DNA from: Lachnospiraceae bacterium
Lineage (GTDB): Bacteria > Bacillota > Clostridia > Lachnospirales > Lachnospiraceae
Assembly (NCBI GenBank): GCA_022791755.1
Contig: JAAVZR010000043.1
Span: forward strand, 160,930-224,929
Reading direction: 5' to 3'
Length of the DNA stretch: 64,000 nt
Of this stretch, positions 48,354 to 58,995 are shown piece after piece. The notes below the pieces were generated by a model. The model worked only from the letters and a program-made list of their open reading frames with translations. It had not been told where the DNA came from and did not search any database. Numbering within the stretch: the stretch's first letter is position 1; every line of letters begins with the position of its first letter. The position numbers were made by a program, and so were the translations under genes.

Positions 48354-49595
48354 TTATTCATTGCTTTGCATAAACTTTCTTTCCTTGTAGAATCCAAAAT
48401 ACATGGATACCAGGAAATATAGAAAATAACAGGCCAGAGTAGAATAGAACAAGATGTTCACACCCATACTTTCTATCGTAAACCAGTTAACAATAAACTT
48501 TGCAAATCCTAATACAGATAAACAGATTACATTAATTAGTGTATTTTTCATAAAAGACTGATATGTTATAAGTATTGATCCCCACTGTCTAAACATCTCA
48601 GCCATAGCCAAATAACAGAACATCCATCTCATGTCAATATATTGAGATGCCCCCATTATCCAATATAATTGTTTACTTAATATTACAGTTCCAAGGCAAA
48701 GTACGGTAACTACGCCAAGGAACAACATTTTCATTATCCTGACAGCAGAGTATTCCATCTTTTCCATTCTCTCAAAATAAAATCTTGGCCAATATTCCAT
48801 TATGACTCCCACGCCTATTCTTATAACATTTATAATTCTGAAACCGACAGAATAATATGTGAGAGTAAGCGGATCCATAAAATTATCTATAAGCATTTGG
48901 TCTGCTGCACCAAGAACCCATACCACAATAGCATTAAAAGACAGTGGTAAGGCATACTTAATGATTTCACTTGTCTTTACAGCAGATAAATCATCTGTTT
49001 CTGCAGTGATGCTTTTAGCCTTCCGGTTAAAAGTATACAACACAGAAACAAAAACATATGATAATCCAATCCCTATAAGCACAGTCTCGTGATTCAGTGA
49101 TTCCGTTACAACCAGCCCGCCGATGATAAAAATCGAAACGACATACTGTATTACTTTAATCCGGCCATATGTGGTAATATCCATTTTGGAACGAAAAAAG
49201 TACAGCCTTTCTCTCATCCACATGTACCCGGCAAAAAGCACATAAAACGGAGAATCAAAGAAAACAAAGACTGTTATGCTAAACAGCACAGAGGCGATAA
49301 AGAGAATCCTCCTAACCAGTTTTAGAAGATATTCCTCATTATTGATACCAATAAATCGCAAATAGGCACTGTAGGCCTCCATAGAATAAACACTGGTAAA
49401 CAGTACAAGAAGAGACTGCGTATAAGAATATTGCCCCAATAAGTCCGTAGGCATGTAATGGTTGATTAACACATTTTGAGCATACAATAACACATAAGCA
49501 ATCGCATTATTATAAAAAAACTTCCAAATAACCAAGAATTCACTACGCAAAGACTTGTTTGTCAATCTTCCTTTTAATCTGTCTAACCTGCCCAT
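48354..49595 (-). CDS. Oligosaccharide flippase (Wzx-like)
   Basis: About 12 TM; FYNNAIAYVLLYAQNVLINHYMPTDLLGQYSYTQSL and GAADQMLIDNFMDPLTLTYYSVGFRI. Confidence 0.85.
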   Translation of the reverse strand: MGRLDRLKGRLTNKSLRSEFLVIWKFFYNNAIAYVLLYAQNVLINHYMPTDLLGQYSYTQSLLVLFTSVYSMEAYSAYLRFIGINNEEYLLKLVRRILFIASVLFSITVFVFFDSPFYVLFAGYMWMRERLYFFRSKMDITTYGRIKVIQYVVSIFIIGGLVVTESLNHETVLIGIGLSYVFVSVLYTFNRKAKSITAETDDLSAVKTSEIIKYALPLSFNAIVVWVLGAADQMLIDNFMDPLTLTYYSVGFRIINVIRIGVGVIMEYWPRFYFERMEKMEYSAVRIMKMLFLGVVTVLCLGTVILSKQLYWIMGASQYIDMRWMFCYLAMAEMFRQWGSILITYQSFMKNTLINVICLSVLGFAKFIVNWFTIESMGVNILFYSTLACYFLYFLVSMYFGFYKERKFMQSNE

Positions 49596-49610
49596 ATCCT
49601 GTCTTATCCT

Positions 49611-51230
49611 CTATTCGTAGAACCGTGAAAAATCCATAGGCTCCTTGTTCGTTATCTTATTAAACATATCATCAAACACCGGATCTTTGTTCATTTCATC
49701 TTCGTTTGTAATCAGATATCCCCGGGGAATTGTATCTTTAATGTCCACCAAGGTCTGAGGCATCGTCCTCATAAAAAAGAAATAATGCAAATATTTAAAA
49801 AGACGATCTTTTCGCTCCTTTGTTACAACCAACTCACCTTTCACCCCACAATCAAGAAGTCTGTTGTAATCATCCACACAGGTAATATCGAAGACTACAT
49901 TTTTATCCTTAAATGGCGGACACCCACATAAAATAACAGGTACTCCCAAATAGGTAAGTTCAAGAGAAACCGTCGAACTGTATGCTATTCCAAAATTACA
50001 GTTCTCCCCCAGCGTATAACTGTTAATCTTGTTCCTGGGATCAAGAATATATACATTTTCAGGGATTACCGAATACAACTCCCGGATAATCGATTCTGTT
50101 GTTTCCCTGCCTGCATCCGTACCAATATTGACCTCCGCGGGATGGGATCTGAAGATCAATGCAACATCGCTTCGTCTTCTGAAATACTCAACTGTATAAT
50201 GTAGCCATTCTCTGTATCGCGGGAATACGGTGGAGCCGCCGGTAACCTGTCCATCCCATGGAATATTAGGAAATACTCCGATCAGCTTTTTACCTGGATC
50301 AATCCCAATCATGTCGCATATTTGCCGTCTGTCATAATGTGCTTTGTTATTTTTATTATAGTCGAATGCAACCTTTTCATCTGAAATCCTGCCTAAGCGT
50401 TCATCAAGGAATCTTTTTACTCTTCCAATCTCCTGTTCTGTCAGAATCTTTTCAGCCCATTTATTCTCAGTATCATTGAGCACGCCGGTAAGATAAGAAT
50501 CATCATATGTAAACTCAAGACCACAATGATTGTAGTTTTGACCATAGGTAATTACATATACGTTATGGGCTTTACAATATTCGACCACGGCCCCCCACGT
50601 CGAATACGTCCCATGAGAAGACATTACATACTTCGGATTTATTTTTTTGCATAGCTTATCCATTACAATCAGGGTAGAGAAAATAGTAGATAAAAATCCA
50701 CGGGTAACTCTGTCATTTTTAATTTCCGGTTCAGCAATCAGATAGAATCGCTGCAATGCCGAATAAAGAATTTTTTCAATGTCAACGTCTAAAAAAACGC
50801 GAAGTCCCTTATTAAAGTAGTCCTCAACGCTACTGTTAACAAGCCTTACATCTTTAGAATCGATATAATCTTTATAAGGGCAGTCAACACCGCCAAACGC
50901 ACTTATAAAATTTTCCTGCTGCGCCTGACACTGAATACAGCGAATGCCTCTGTGTTTTAACTCAACAGGATTCGCGTCACAATATTTAAGATAATTCCCA
51001 CATCTAAGAATATAAGGCGTATAGCCATTTATCGCTGCTTTTCTTGTATAAAGTCCCTCAAACAGATGGCCATAAGCACCTCCAATGATAGTTATAAGAA
51101 TGTTTCCCTTTGATTCTGTATTTTCCTTATCTAAATCTATACTACGCACAATCTTGGCATATTTTTTATATGGATCGTAACGCTTTGAATACGCTTTTAT
51201 AATCTCATTAATTAATGTAACTGTACTCAT
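49611..51230 (-). CDS. Putative surface-polysaccharide glycosyltransferase (GT-B / capsule-export-like)
   Basis: GGAYGHLFEGLYTRKAAINGYTPYILRCGNYLKYC; ALIFRSHPAEVN and GIAYSSTVSLELTYLGVPVILCG resemble KpsS/polysialyltransferase-type GT-B folds. Confidence 0.6.
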   Translation of the reverse strand: MSTVTLINEIIKAYSKRYDPYKKYAKIVRSIDLDKENTESKGNILITIIGGAYGHLFEGLYTRKAAINGYTPYILRCGNYLKYCDANPVELKHRGIRCIQCQAQQENFISAFGGVDCPYKDYIDSKDVRLVNSSVEDYFNKGLRVFLDVDIEKILYSALQRFYLIAEPEIKNDRVTRGFLSTIFSTLIVMDKLCKKINPKYVMSSHGTYSTWGAVVEYCKAHNVYVITYGQNYNHCGLEFTYDDSYLTGVLNDTENKWAEKILTEQEIGRVKRFLDERLGRISDEKVAFDYNKNNKAHYDRRQICDMIGIDPGKKLIGVFPNIPWDGQVTGGSTVFPRYREWLHYTVEYFRRRSDVALIFRSHPAEVNIGTDAGRETTESIIRELYSVIPENVYILDPRNKINSYTLGENCNFGIAYSSTVSLELTYLGVPVILCGCPPFKDKNVVFDITCVDDYNRLLDCGVKGELVVTKERKDRLFKYLHYFFFMRTMPQTLVDIKDTIPRGYLITNEDEMNKDPVFDDMFNKITNKEPMDFSRFYE

Positions 51231-52588
51231 ATTTGCATCTCCTCTCTTTGTAAAGGTAAAAATAAATATATTATCATGGCTACAATCGAAACATACGAGT
51301 AGGTTGCAATAGAGTAAAAGTTACCGAAAACTGCCAGAGCGCCGAATGCCATAAGATACGCGTAATGTCCATCCGCTTTCTCCTTCCGGGCAATCAATCC
51401 AAAGAAGCCCACCTGCATTGCAAGAAGTACCGCCTGAATTATATAAAGCTCGCCCATTTCGTAAACCATAGGTCCAAACATCGTAGATGCATTAAAACCA
51501 TTCAAAGCTTTAATGTGATAGACGGCATCCTGATATTCAGAAAGAGCAGAATATCCAAAGAGCACACGGATATATGGGCTAAAGATACTATATAAGGACA
51601 TTGGATGATCTGCAGAAGTCATCGTCTGAAGCATAACATCATAGTTTATCGCGGTGTATCCATATATCCAGTTGAGCGCTCCATTGGAAGTATTAGATTG
51701 AAGCAAATATTCAATTGTATTTCCAGGATTTTTCCACCCTCTCATTCTTTGTCTGTAATTTCCAAAAACCGTAAATGCTATGAGCATTAAGACAATAACA
51801 ACAAAAATATGTCTTATTACCTTCTTATTAATTAAGAGCTTATCTCTCTTCGAAATTGCAAAAAGTAATACAAGATATGTAAATATCATCATTGCATTAT
51901 TTCTGCTGATAGCAAGAATTACTTCAAAAAAAACAGAGATGGCTACCGTTATGATTTTGTTTTTCTTATTTAATCTTGGAAGCAAAATCAGCAATGTCCA
52001 TATACATATTTGGTATATACCAGACAATCCTCCTACTGTGTATTGATCACCCGTTCCTCCACCAATCCAATTTGCATCCAGTAATCTAATCCCGGTTTGC
52101 ATTATTATTAATGTTTTTATAAACAGAATGACACATATTAATGCCGTACCTATAGTATCTGGTTTAAATTTCAATTTTCCTGTAATATAAACATTCATTT
52201 TCTGATTGTCAAAAAATCTAACAATAATCCAAAATAGAATAGGACCTGCAAGAAGATAGTATGACTCAACGATCCCTTTCTCAATCTGCAATCTGCTAAT
52301 ATTGAGATTATTTATGGCCAAGAAAAAGAAATAGCAAACAAGAAAAACGTTATTAATCTTAACTCCTTTATTTAAAATATCCAGGATACCATATGAGATT
52401 AAAAAAGCGGAAACGAAAAACAAGAAAACGTTTCCTATCCCTATATTCATCTGAGGTAAAAATAAGGAATAAATAATAAAAAGGACAGAGACCAAAAAGA
52501 CAGCAGCCAATATTTTCTGCCTTACGCTACTTTTTTGCCTTATAATTCTTTTTTTTATTAGATCCCGATCATTTTGTATAAAATTCAT
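51227..52588 (-). CDS. O-antigen/capsule polymerase (Wzy-like)
   Basis: Multi-TM, about 453 aa, large loop; between the GT and flippase genes. Confidence 0.75.
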   Translation of the reverse strand: MNFIQNDRDLIKKRIIRQKSSVRQKILAAVFLVSVLFIIYSLFLPQMNIGIGNVFLFFVSAFLISYGILDILNKGVKINNVFLVCYFFFLAINNLNISRLQIEKGIVESYYLLAGPILFWIIVRFFDNQKMNVYITGKLKFKPDTIGTALICVILFIKTLIIMQTGIRLLDANWIGGGTGDQYTVGGLSGIYQICIWTLLILLPRLNKKNKIITVAISVFFEVILAISRNNAMMIFTYLVLLFAISKRDKLLINKKVIRHIFVVIVLMLIAFTVFGNYRQRMRGWKNPGNTIEYLLQSNTSNGALNWIYGYTAINYDVMLQTMTSADHPMSLYSIFSPYIRVLFGYSALSEYQDAVYHIKALNGFNASTMFGPMVYEMGELYIIQAVLLAMQVGFFGLIARKEKADGHYAYLMAFGALAVFGNFYSIATYSYVSIVAMIIYLFLPLQREEMQI

Positions 52589-52608
52589 TTTTCTAAAGCC
52601 ATCCTAAA

Positions 52609-53802
52609 TTATAAATTAACATCTGACAATGATTGAAATAGTCTAATATATTCTAAATATCTTTTTTTCTTTTCATAATTACTTGCCTGCAAGATACATG
52701 CATCTTCAGATACTCTAACATCGTCTGCCAGTATAGCTTCTTTCAATGCATTTACATTGCCTTGTTCGATCACAGCCCCGCAATCTCCAATCGCTTCTCC
52801 GCTTCCTCCCGTATCAAATGTAATAACCGGGGTTCCACATGCTAAGGACTCAAGGTTAACTGTAGGAAAGTTATCCCCCATTGTAGGGTTTATAAACAAA
52901 TCAGCGACCGTATACCATTGAGCAAGTTGTTTTCTGTTTGTAGTATGTTCAATATGTATGATTCTATGATTTTCTTTTAACTCCCTGTCTCGATTCTCTC
53001 CGATCATAACAAATGCAAATCTGTCATCCATTATTTTAGTCAACTGATATATATATTCCGCCCCTTTGTTCTTAGTCCAAACACCGGCAACAGAAAGCAA
53101 TATTATTTTATTTTGCAGATTATATTGGCTTCGTATTTCACTTTGAATCGGTTTAAAAATATTTAAGTCAATGCCGTTAGGGATAACATGGATGCCGTAT
53201 TGGTTCATAAATGTATCACTCACCAGATTGGCAAGCCACTTTGAAGGCGAGACCAACCGAAGGTTTGGTACATTGCTGAAGCATTCACATTTACGAATAC
53301 GATTTTTTTTTGACCTGTCAAATATAAAGCTGGCAGGATATTCTTTCTTATTGGGACATCTTCCACATCCTTCTTTCCAATGACTGCACATGCCTGTTAT
53401 GCAATGCCCTGTAATACTCCAAACGTCATGTATAGTCCAAACAACAGGGAGCGCAGATTTCTTAAAAAAGTCAAATAGAATGCCAATGTTCATGGTATAG
53501 CCCAGAGGATTGTGGAGATTTATAACATCAGGTTTAAAATTATTAATATCCTCAATTAAATTTCGTGTTGATTTTTTTGTTACAAAGCCTGCATTGTCAA
53601 AAATCATAGAACCTGCTGCATGTATATATGGGGTTATTGAAGTCCCAATTTTATAACTATTGACATCTTCAGGAATCGTCTCTCTGCCATATGCAAAACG
53701 GCACTCCCAGCCTTCTTCGCCGGCCACTCTATATAGATCGGCAGCAATGCCCCCGGGACCACCTTTCCCCCAATTAGCAGTCAAGATATACAGCCGCATC
53801 AT
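52609..53802 (-). CDS. Glycosyltransferase family 4/1
   Basis: GGPGGIAADLYR; NLHNPLGY; ADLFINPTMGDNFPTVNLESLACGTPVITFDTGGSGEAI. Confidence 0.93.
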   Translation of the reverse strand: MMRLYILTANWGKGGPGGIAADLYRVAGEEGWECRFAYGRETIPEDVNSYKIGTSITPYIHAAGSMIFDNAGFVTKKSTRNLIEDINNFKPDVINLHNPLGYTMNIGILFDFFKKSALPVVWTIHDVWSITGHCITGMCSHWKEGCGRCPNKKEYPASFIFDRSKKNRIRKCECFSNVPNLRLVSPSKWLANLVSDTFMNQYGIHVIPNGIDLNIFKPIQSEIRSQYNLQNKIILLSVAGVWTKNKGAEYIYQLTKIMDDRFAFVMIGENRDRELKENHRIIHIEHTTNRKQLAQWYTVADLFINPTMGDNFPTVNLESLACGTPVITFDTGGSGEAIGDCGAVIEQGNVNALKEAILADDVRVSEDACILQASNYEKKKRYLEYIRLFQSLSDVNL

Positions 53803-53816
53803 TCCATCATCCTCTT

Positions 53817-54944
53817 TTAGAATTTTCTCCAGACCATCTTATTTACGATACCAACATAACTCTGAATAATCTTGATTACTTTTGTGCTGACATTCTCGTC
53901 CTGATAAGCAGGAACTGTCAGCCCGTCATCTCCATTAGCATGCATTGAGACTGCCAGATCCACTGCCTGGAGAACATAGTCAGACGTAATAGAGCCAATG
54001 ACAAAGATACCTTTATCCATCGCCTCCGGACGCTCTGTGGAAGTGCGAATCGATACCGCAGGAAACTGGAAGTAGGAGCCCTCTTCCGGAATCGTACCGC
54101 TGTCGGAAACCACGCAGAAAGCGTTCTGCTGAAGCCTGTTATAATCGAAAAAACCCAAGGGTTTATGTTGAATGACGCGAGAATCAAATTTAACTCCACG
54201 TGCTTCAATATACTTTTTGCTTCTTGGGTGACAAGAATACAGGATTGGCATGTCATACTTTTCGGCCATGGCATTGATCGCACTCATTAAACTAAAAAAG
54301 TTCTTCTCGATATCAATGTTTTCCTCACGATGAGCCGAGAGAAGAATGTATTTCCCTTTCTCCAGATTGAGCCGGTCCAGAATCGTACTGTTGTTAATTT
54401 TATCAATATTGGCCGTTAAGACCTCAGCCATAGTAGAGCCAACCACATAAGTGTTCTCAGGACGGACACCTGTATCCAGGATGTATCTGCGAGCATTTTC
54501 AGAGTAACAGAGGTTCACATCGCTGGTTACATCAACAATCCGGCGGATAACCTCTTCAGGAAGATTTTCATCCTTGCAACGATTACCGGCTTCCAGATGA
54601 AATACAGGAATTTTCAAGCGCTTTGCAGAAATCACACAAAGACAGGAATTGGTATCGCCAAGAACCAGAACAGCATCCGGCTTCTCCCGGTCAAATAATT
54701 CATACGATCTGGCAATGACATTCCCCATGGTCTGTCCCAGGTTATCACCTACAACGCCCAGATAAAAATCAGGCTCACGCAATCCAAGCTCCTCAAAGAA
54801 AAGCCGGTTCAGCTCATAATCATAGTTCTGACCAGTATGAACCAGCTTCAAGTCAAAATATTTGTCTGCCTTCTTTGCAATCTCAGAAAGTTTAATTATT
54901 TCCGGCCGAGTACCCATGATAATCATCAGTTTCAATTTGCTCAT
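53817..54944 (-). CDS. UDP-N-acetylhexosamine 2-epimerase (WecB/FnlC/CapG/WbvD type)
   Basis: LKLMIIMGTRPEIIKLSEIAKKADKYFDLKLVHTGQNYDYELNRLFFEEL; follows FnlA- and FnlB-like genes. Confidence 0.9.
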   Translation of the reverse strand: MSKLKLMIIMGTRPEIIKLSEIAKKADKYFDLKLVHTGQNYDYELNRLFFEELGLREPDFYLGVVGDNLGQTMGNVIARSYELFDREKPDAVLVLGDTNSCLCVISAKRLKIPVFHLEAGNRCKDENLPEEVIRRIVDVTSDVNLCYSENARRYILDTGVRPENTYVVGSTMAEVLTANIDKINNSTILDRLNLEKGKYILLSAHREENIDIEKNFFSLMSAINAMAEKYDMPILYSCHPRSKKYIEARGVKFDSRVIQHKPLGFFDYNRLQQNAFCVVSDSGTIPEEGSYFQFPAVSIRTSTERPEAMDKGIFVIGSITSDYVLQAVDLAVSMHANGDDGLTVPAYQDENVSTKVIKIIQSYVGIVNKMVWRKF

Positions 54945-54980
54945 TGTTTGATTTCCTCTATTTTTATACCATTTCATTTC

Positions 54981-55835
54981 TTACAGATCATAATGCGGAT
55001 ACAAAGCTTTGTGTGCCCTCATCCAATCAGCAAGCTCAACAACCATTTGCTCATAGTCCGGAATTCTATAGCTAAAATTATAACGAGTGCGTTTCAGGGA
55101 TTTATCTGCTGCCATCTTATCCACCGGAACAACAATCGCCTTCTCCTTACGAATATACTTGTTAAAAAGACCAAGAAGATCATATTTGGAAATGCTCGTG
55201 TCCGGAACTGTGTTATATAAACCGTATGCTTTTTCCATCGCAGCAACTTCCATTGTTTTTGCAAGCTGAAGAGTCGTCTGACCGGTCCACATAGCCTTTA
55301 TATATCCAGTCACCTCTCCATATTGCTGCATAAACCAGTTCAGTAATCCAATTCCATTGGGATTTATATCAGGTCCAACAATAGAGTTGCGCAGTGTAAT
55401 ATTTTTATCATCATCCAATTCACCGAGGGCTTTGGAACGATCATAAAAAGTAGCGCCGTCCCTCAAATCATCCTCAGCATACTGCCCTCTTTTTCCGCTG
55501 AACACACAGTCCGTACTCATATGGATAATCTGGGTGCCAGTTCCTTCCGTAAGTCTGGCAAGCTGATGTGGAAAATAAGAATTCAAATATACGGCACTTG
55601 CCTTATTATTCTCAGCAAACTGATTAAGCAGGCCAATACAATTGATGATGCTGTCAAACTTATTGACTCCTATGATTTCTTTCATAAAAGCAGCATCCAT
55701 AGCATCGCCTACGACAGAGTTAACAAAAGCAGATTTAGAAAGCGCAAATCCAAGAACATCATGCCCCTGCTCTTTCAGATAAAGACTAATCATATGGCCT
55801 GCCATACCATTACAGCCCAAAACTAAGAATTTCAT
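54981..55835 (-). CDS. RmlD-like sugar nucleotide reductase (short, no cupin domain)
   Basis: MKFLVLGCNGMAGHMISLYLKEQGHDVLGF...IIHMSTDCVFSGKRGQYAEDDLRD; 284 aa. Confidence 0.85.
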   Translation of the reverse strand: MKFLVLGCNGMAGHMISLYLKEQGHDVLGFALSKSAFVNSVVGDAMDAAFMKEIIGVNKFDSIINCIGLLNQFAENNKASAVYLNSYFPHQLARLTEGTGTQIIHMSTDCVFSGKRGQYAEDDLRDGATFYDRSKALGELDDDKNITLRNSIVGPDINPNGIGLLNWFMQQYGEVTGYIKAMWTGQTTLQLAKTMEVAAMEKAYGLYNTVPDTSISKYDLLGLFNKYIRKEKAIVVPVDKMAADKSLKRTRYNFSYRIPDYEQMVVELADWMRAHKALYPHYDL

Positions 55836-56888
55836 TTACCTTCCCTTTACTTCTCTGTTTTTCAACTGTTCCTGCACATAATCTGTTGTAAGCAATTTCT
55901 CCACAGTACCTTTCACACTCAGCCTAAAAGTATTATGACTTGTATACCCCTCACTGGTTTGAGGCTGAACTTGCCCTTTGATAAAATACTTGTCATAATT
56001 CAGATCTCGGTTATCTGCAGATACCCTAAAGTAGTTACCCATATCTTCGGAGCGAAGTCTTTCTTCTGTTGTTAACAGGGTCTCGTACAGCTTCTCACCA
56101 TGACGGGTGCCAATAATACAGGTACCCGTATCACCAAATAACTGCTGTACGGCTTCTGCAAGATCACCTATTGTACTGGCATCTGCCTTCTGAATAAACA
56201 AATCACCAGGCTTTGCATGTTCAAATGCAAACTGCACTAAGTCTACAGCTTCATCCAGATTCATCAAAAAACGAGTCATATCCGGATTGGTAATCGTAAT
56301 AGGATCACCTGCGCGAATCTGATCAATAAACAGAGGAATAACCGAACCGCGTGAACACATTACATTGCCATAGCGGGTACAACAGATAATGGTATCTCCA
56401 CGTTCTGCGGCCACACGGGCATTTGCGGTAATGATATGCTCCATCATAGCCTTGCTGATTCCCATAGCATTGATGGGATAAGCCGCTTTATCTGTGGAAA
56501 GGCACACTACTTTCTTCACACCAGCTTCAATAGCGGCATGTAGAATATTGTCTGTTCCCTCCACATTCGTCTTAACAGCCTGCATTGGAAAGAATTCACA
56601 GGATGGAACTTGCTTTAAGGCTGCTGCATGAAAAATATAATCCACGCCTGGCATAGCGTCTTTAACAGACTGCGGGTCTCTCACATCTCCAATATAAAAT
56701 TTAACTTTTGCTGCATAGTCCGGGTATTTGGCTTGAAGCTCATGACGCATATCATCTTGTTTCTTTTCATCACGGCTGAAGATACGGATCTGTCCTATAT
56801 CGCTCTCCAGAAAATGTTTAAGAACTGTGTTTCCAAACGATCCTGTCCCCCCTGTGATTAATAATGTAGCTCCGTTATATATAGACAT
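55836..56888 (-). CDS. UDP-GlcNAc 4,6-dehydratase/5-epimerase (FnlA/CapE/WbvB type)
   Basis: GATLLITGGTGSFGNTVLKHFLESDIGQIRIFSRDEKKQDDMRH...STDKAAYPINAMGISKAMMEH. Confidence 0.93.
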   Translation of the reverse strand: MSIYNGATLLITGGTGSFGNTVLKHFLESDIGQIRIFSRDEKKQDDMRHELQAKYPDYAAKVKFYIGDVRDPQSVKDAMPGVDYIFHAAALKQVPSCEFFPMQAVKTNVEGTDNILHAAIEAGVKKVVCLSTDKAAYPINAMGISKAMMEHIITANARVAAERGDTIICCTRYGNVMCSRGSVIPLFIDQIRAGDPITITNPDMTRFLMNLDEAVDLVQFAFEHAKPGDLFIQKADASTIGDLAEAVQQLFGDTGTCIIGTRHGEKLYETLLTTEERLRSEDMGNYFRVSADNRDLNYDKYFIKGQVQPQTSEGYTSHNTFRLSVKGTVEKLLTTDYVQEQLKNREVKGR

Positions 56889-56893
56889 CTAAT

Positions 56894-58123
56894 TTATACC
56901 TCCAGCTCTTTTCCAAATATTTGAATGTATCGCTCTACCGCCGCGTCCCGTGTCAAATGATTGCAGATATATTCACGGCCTCGTTCGCCCATCTTTTTCA
57001 TCTCTTCCCTATCTGACAGCATCTTTCTTATTGTCTTCTCCATACCATCCACATCATTTGGTTCAACACAGTATCCCGTTTTGTTTTCCTTTACTATGTT
57101 ACACAGACCACTGTATAAGTCTATTTCACATAAAACTGCCCGACCTGCTGACATAATGTCCCACGTTTTTGACGGTAAGGCGATTTTTGTAACTCCCGGT
57201 TGAAGTGAAACCAATCCTATATCTCCAAGACTGTACACATAGGCGATGTCTTCAGTCGGCTGCATTGGAAAACAAAATACATTACTGTGATCCCCTGCCT
57301 CCAATATCCGGTCCAATTCTGTTTTCCAAGAGCCATCGCCAATTATGACAAATCCAAGCTCCGGATTAGATTCCTTGAATCTTTCCGAAACCAGAACTAT
57401 CGTTTTCAGATTTTGTAAAAGACCTATATTCCCACCATAAACTATATATAATTTACTGCGATCCAGATTGAACTTATCAAAAAGGAAGTTAGCCTCTCTG
57501 TTAACCGGCAGGCACTTATTCTCATCGATCCAATCATAAATCACCGATATTTTTTCTTCAGGTACATTTCTACTCAGAAGTGTTTTCTTAAGATCGTCGG
57601 ATACTGTGCATATCCTGGAAACCTTACGATATATCCAACTTTCAAGTTTTCTGAAGAATTTGACCGTGAAAGCTTTTTCATTCATATTCTTCGTATGTAT
57701 TAGACTGTCCGGGAAAGCATCCTGTAATTTGTAAATGACTTTTTTCTTTTTTGACAACAATGCCGCAATATAGCCCAAAGTAGGGGGCGTGCTTACTATG
57801 AAACAAATATCAGACTCCATCTTCTTCGCAATCTTATACAGTTGAAACGATTTTATGAGAAATACAATGCCTCGTTTCACTATCCCTTGCTTATATTTCT
57901 TTGGTTTTCCTACCCTGTAGATTTCAAGATGATCGTTGATTTTCTCATACTTCTTATTCAGATATTCTTTTTGTACCTTCTCAGAGACTCCGCGTGATGG
58001 AAACGGAACGATCAGTGTTACATCCTCGCCTCTTTTCGCCAGACTTTCCACCAGATCCTGATTCAGTCTTGTATCTGCGCTCTGTTCAGGCGGATAATAA
58101 CCTGCTATTACAGTAATTTTCAT
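56894..58123 (-). CDS. Glycosyltransferase family 4 (WbuB-like)
   Basis: ITVIAGYYPPEQSADTRLNQDLVESLAKRGEDVTLIVPFPSRG...IALPSKTWDIMSAGRAVLCEID; ATG at 58123. Confidence 0.88.
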   Translation of the reverse strand: MKITVIAGYYPPEQSADTRLNQDLVESLAKRGEDVTLIVPFPSRGVSEKVQKEYLNKKYEKINDHLEIYRVGKPKKYKQGIVKRGIVFLIKSFQLYKIAKKMESDICFIVSTPPTLGYIAALLSKKKKVIYKLQDAFPDSLIHTKNMNEKAFTVKFFRKLESWIYRKVSRICTVSDDLKKTLLSRNVPEEKISVIYDWIDENKCLPVNREANFLFDKFNLDRSKLYIVYGGNIGLLQNLKTIVLVSERFKESNPELGFVIIGDGSWKTELDRILEAGDHSNVFCFPMQPTEDIAYVYSLGDIGLVSLQPGVTKIALPSKTWDIMSAGRAVLCEIDLYSGLCNIVKENKTGYCVEPNDVDGMEKTIRKMLSDREEMKKMGERGREYICNHLTRDAAVERYIQIFGKELEV

Positions 58124-58140
58124 ACGTTCTCTCCACACGC

Positions 58141-58986
58141 TTAAACGCTTTCTCTGATGGATTCCTTTGTATCGATTACGCAATAAGAATAGTCAAATTC
58201 TTCTGTTCCCGAATAAGTTAAGTTGGTAAACGCTTTCTTCATTACACCAGACATATTTCTAAATAAATATACCATTCCACCAAGCATCCAGCTCATATAT
58301 ATCTTCTTTCCTAATGTCTCAGCTACTCCTTTAGCAATTTCACAAGTACCCACTTCCTCTGCATTTTTTGGAAAGTAGATACCACTTAGTTGTTTATCTA
58401 TCGCCATTTTCACGAAAGAGCTCAGATTATCTATATAAATTAAAGATCTCTGATTACGGACTCTGGGAAACACTGGTGATCTCTTAACAATTTTAATGAT
58501 TTCCTGAAAATTCCCTTCACAGTTTTTTCCATATACCATAAGAGGTCTGAGTATTGCCACTCTGAATTTTTTATCTTCAAGCTTCCTTAATTCTTTTTCT
58601 GCCTCTGCTTTTGACTTTCCATAGCTAGTCCTCGCATTTAACGGAGTTTCTTTTGTAATTATTCCAGACTCCATCCCATAAACACTTCCTGAACTAAGGA
58701 ATATAAACTGTTTAACACCCTCTGCTTTTGCTTTTTTTGCAACACTTATAGAAAGATCTCTGTTGATTTCAAAATACTCATTTGCATTTTCAGCTGTTTC
58801 TTTTCTATGTGCAATTCCAGCTACATGATAGATTGAATCAAAAAAACCAAAATCCTTTTCCTTCCATGTATCTGTTTTCAAATCTACAAAATCAACTTCA
58901 TATTGTTCTGGCCATTGAGATACGAACCGGGCAAATGAATTGCCAAGATAACTATGCATACCCGTCACGAGTATTCGTTTCATCAT
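58141..58986 (-). CDS. NAD-dependent epimerase/dehydratase
   Basis: RILVTGMHSYLGNSFARFVSQW; SSGSVYG...SYGKSKAEAEKEL. Confidence 0.87.
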   Translation of the reverse strand: MMKRILVTGMHSYLGNSFARFVSQWPEQYEVDFVDLKTDTWKEKDFGFFDSIYHVAGIAHRKETAENANEYFEINRDLSISVAKKAKAEGVKQFIFLSSGSVYGMESGIITKETPLNARTSYGKSKAEAEKELRKLEDKKFRVAILRPLMVYGKNCEGNFQEIIKIVKRSPVFPRVRNQRSLIYIDNLSSFVKMAIDKQLSGIYFPKNAEEVGTCEIAKGVAETLGKKIYMSWMLGGMVYLFRNMSGVMKKAFTNLTYSGTEEFDYSYCVIDTKESIRESV

Positions 58987-58995
58987 AATCTCCTG

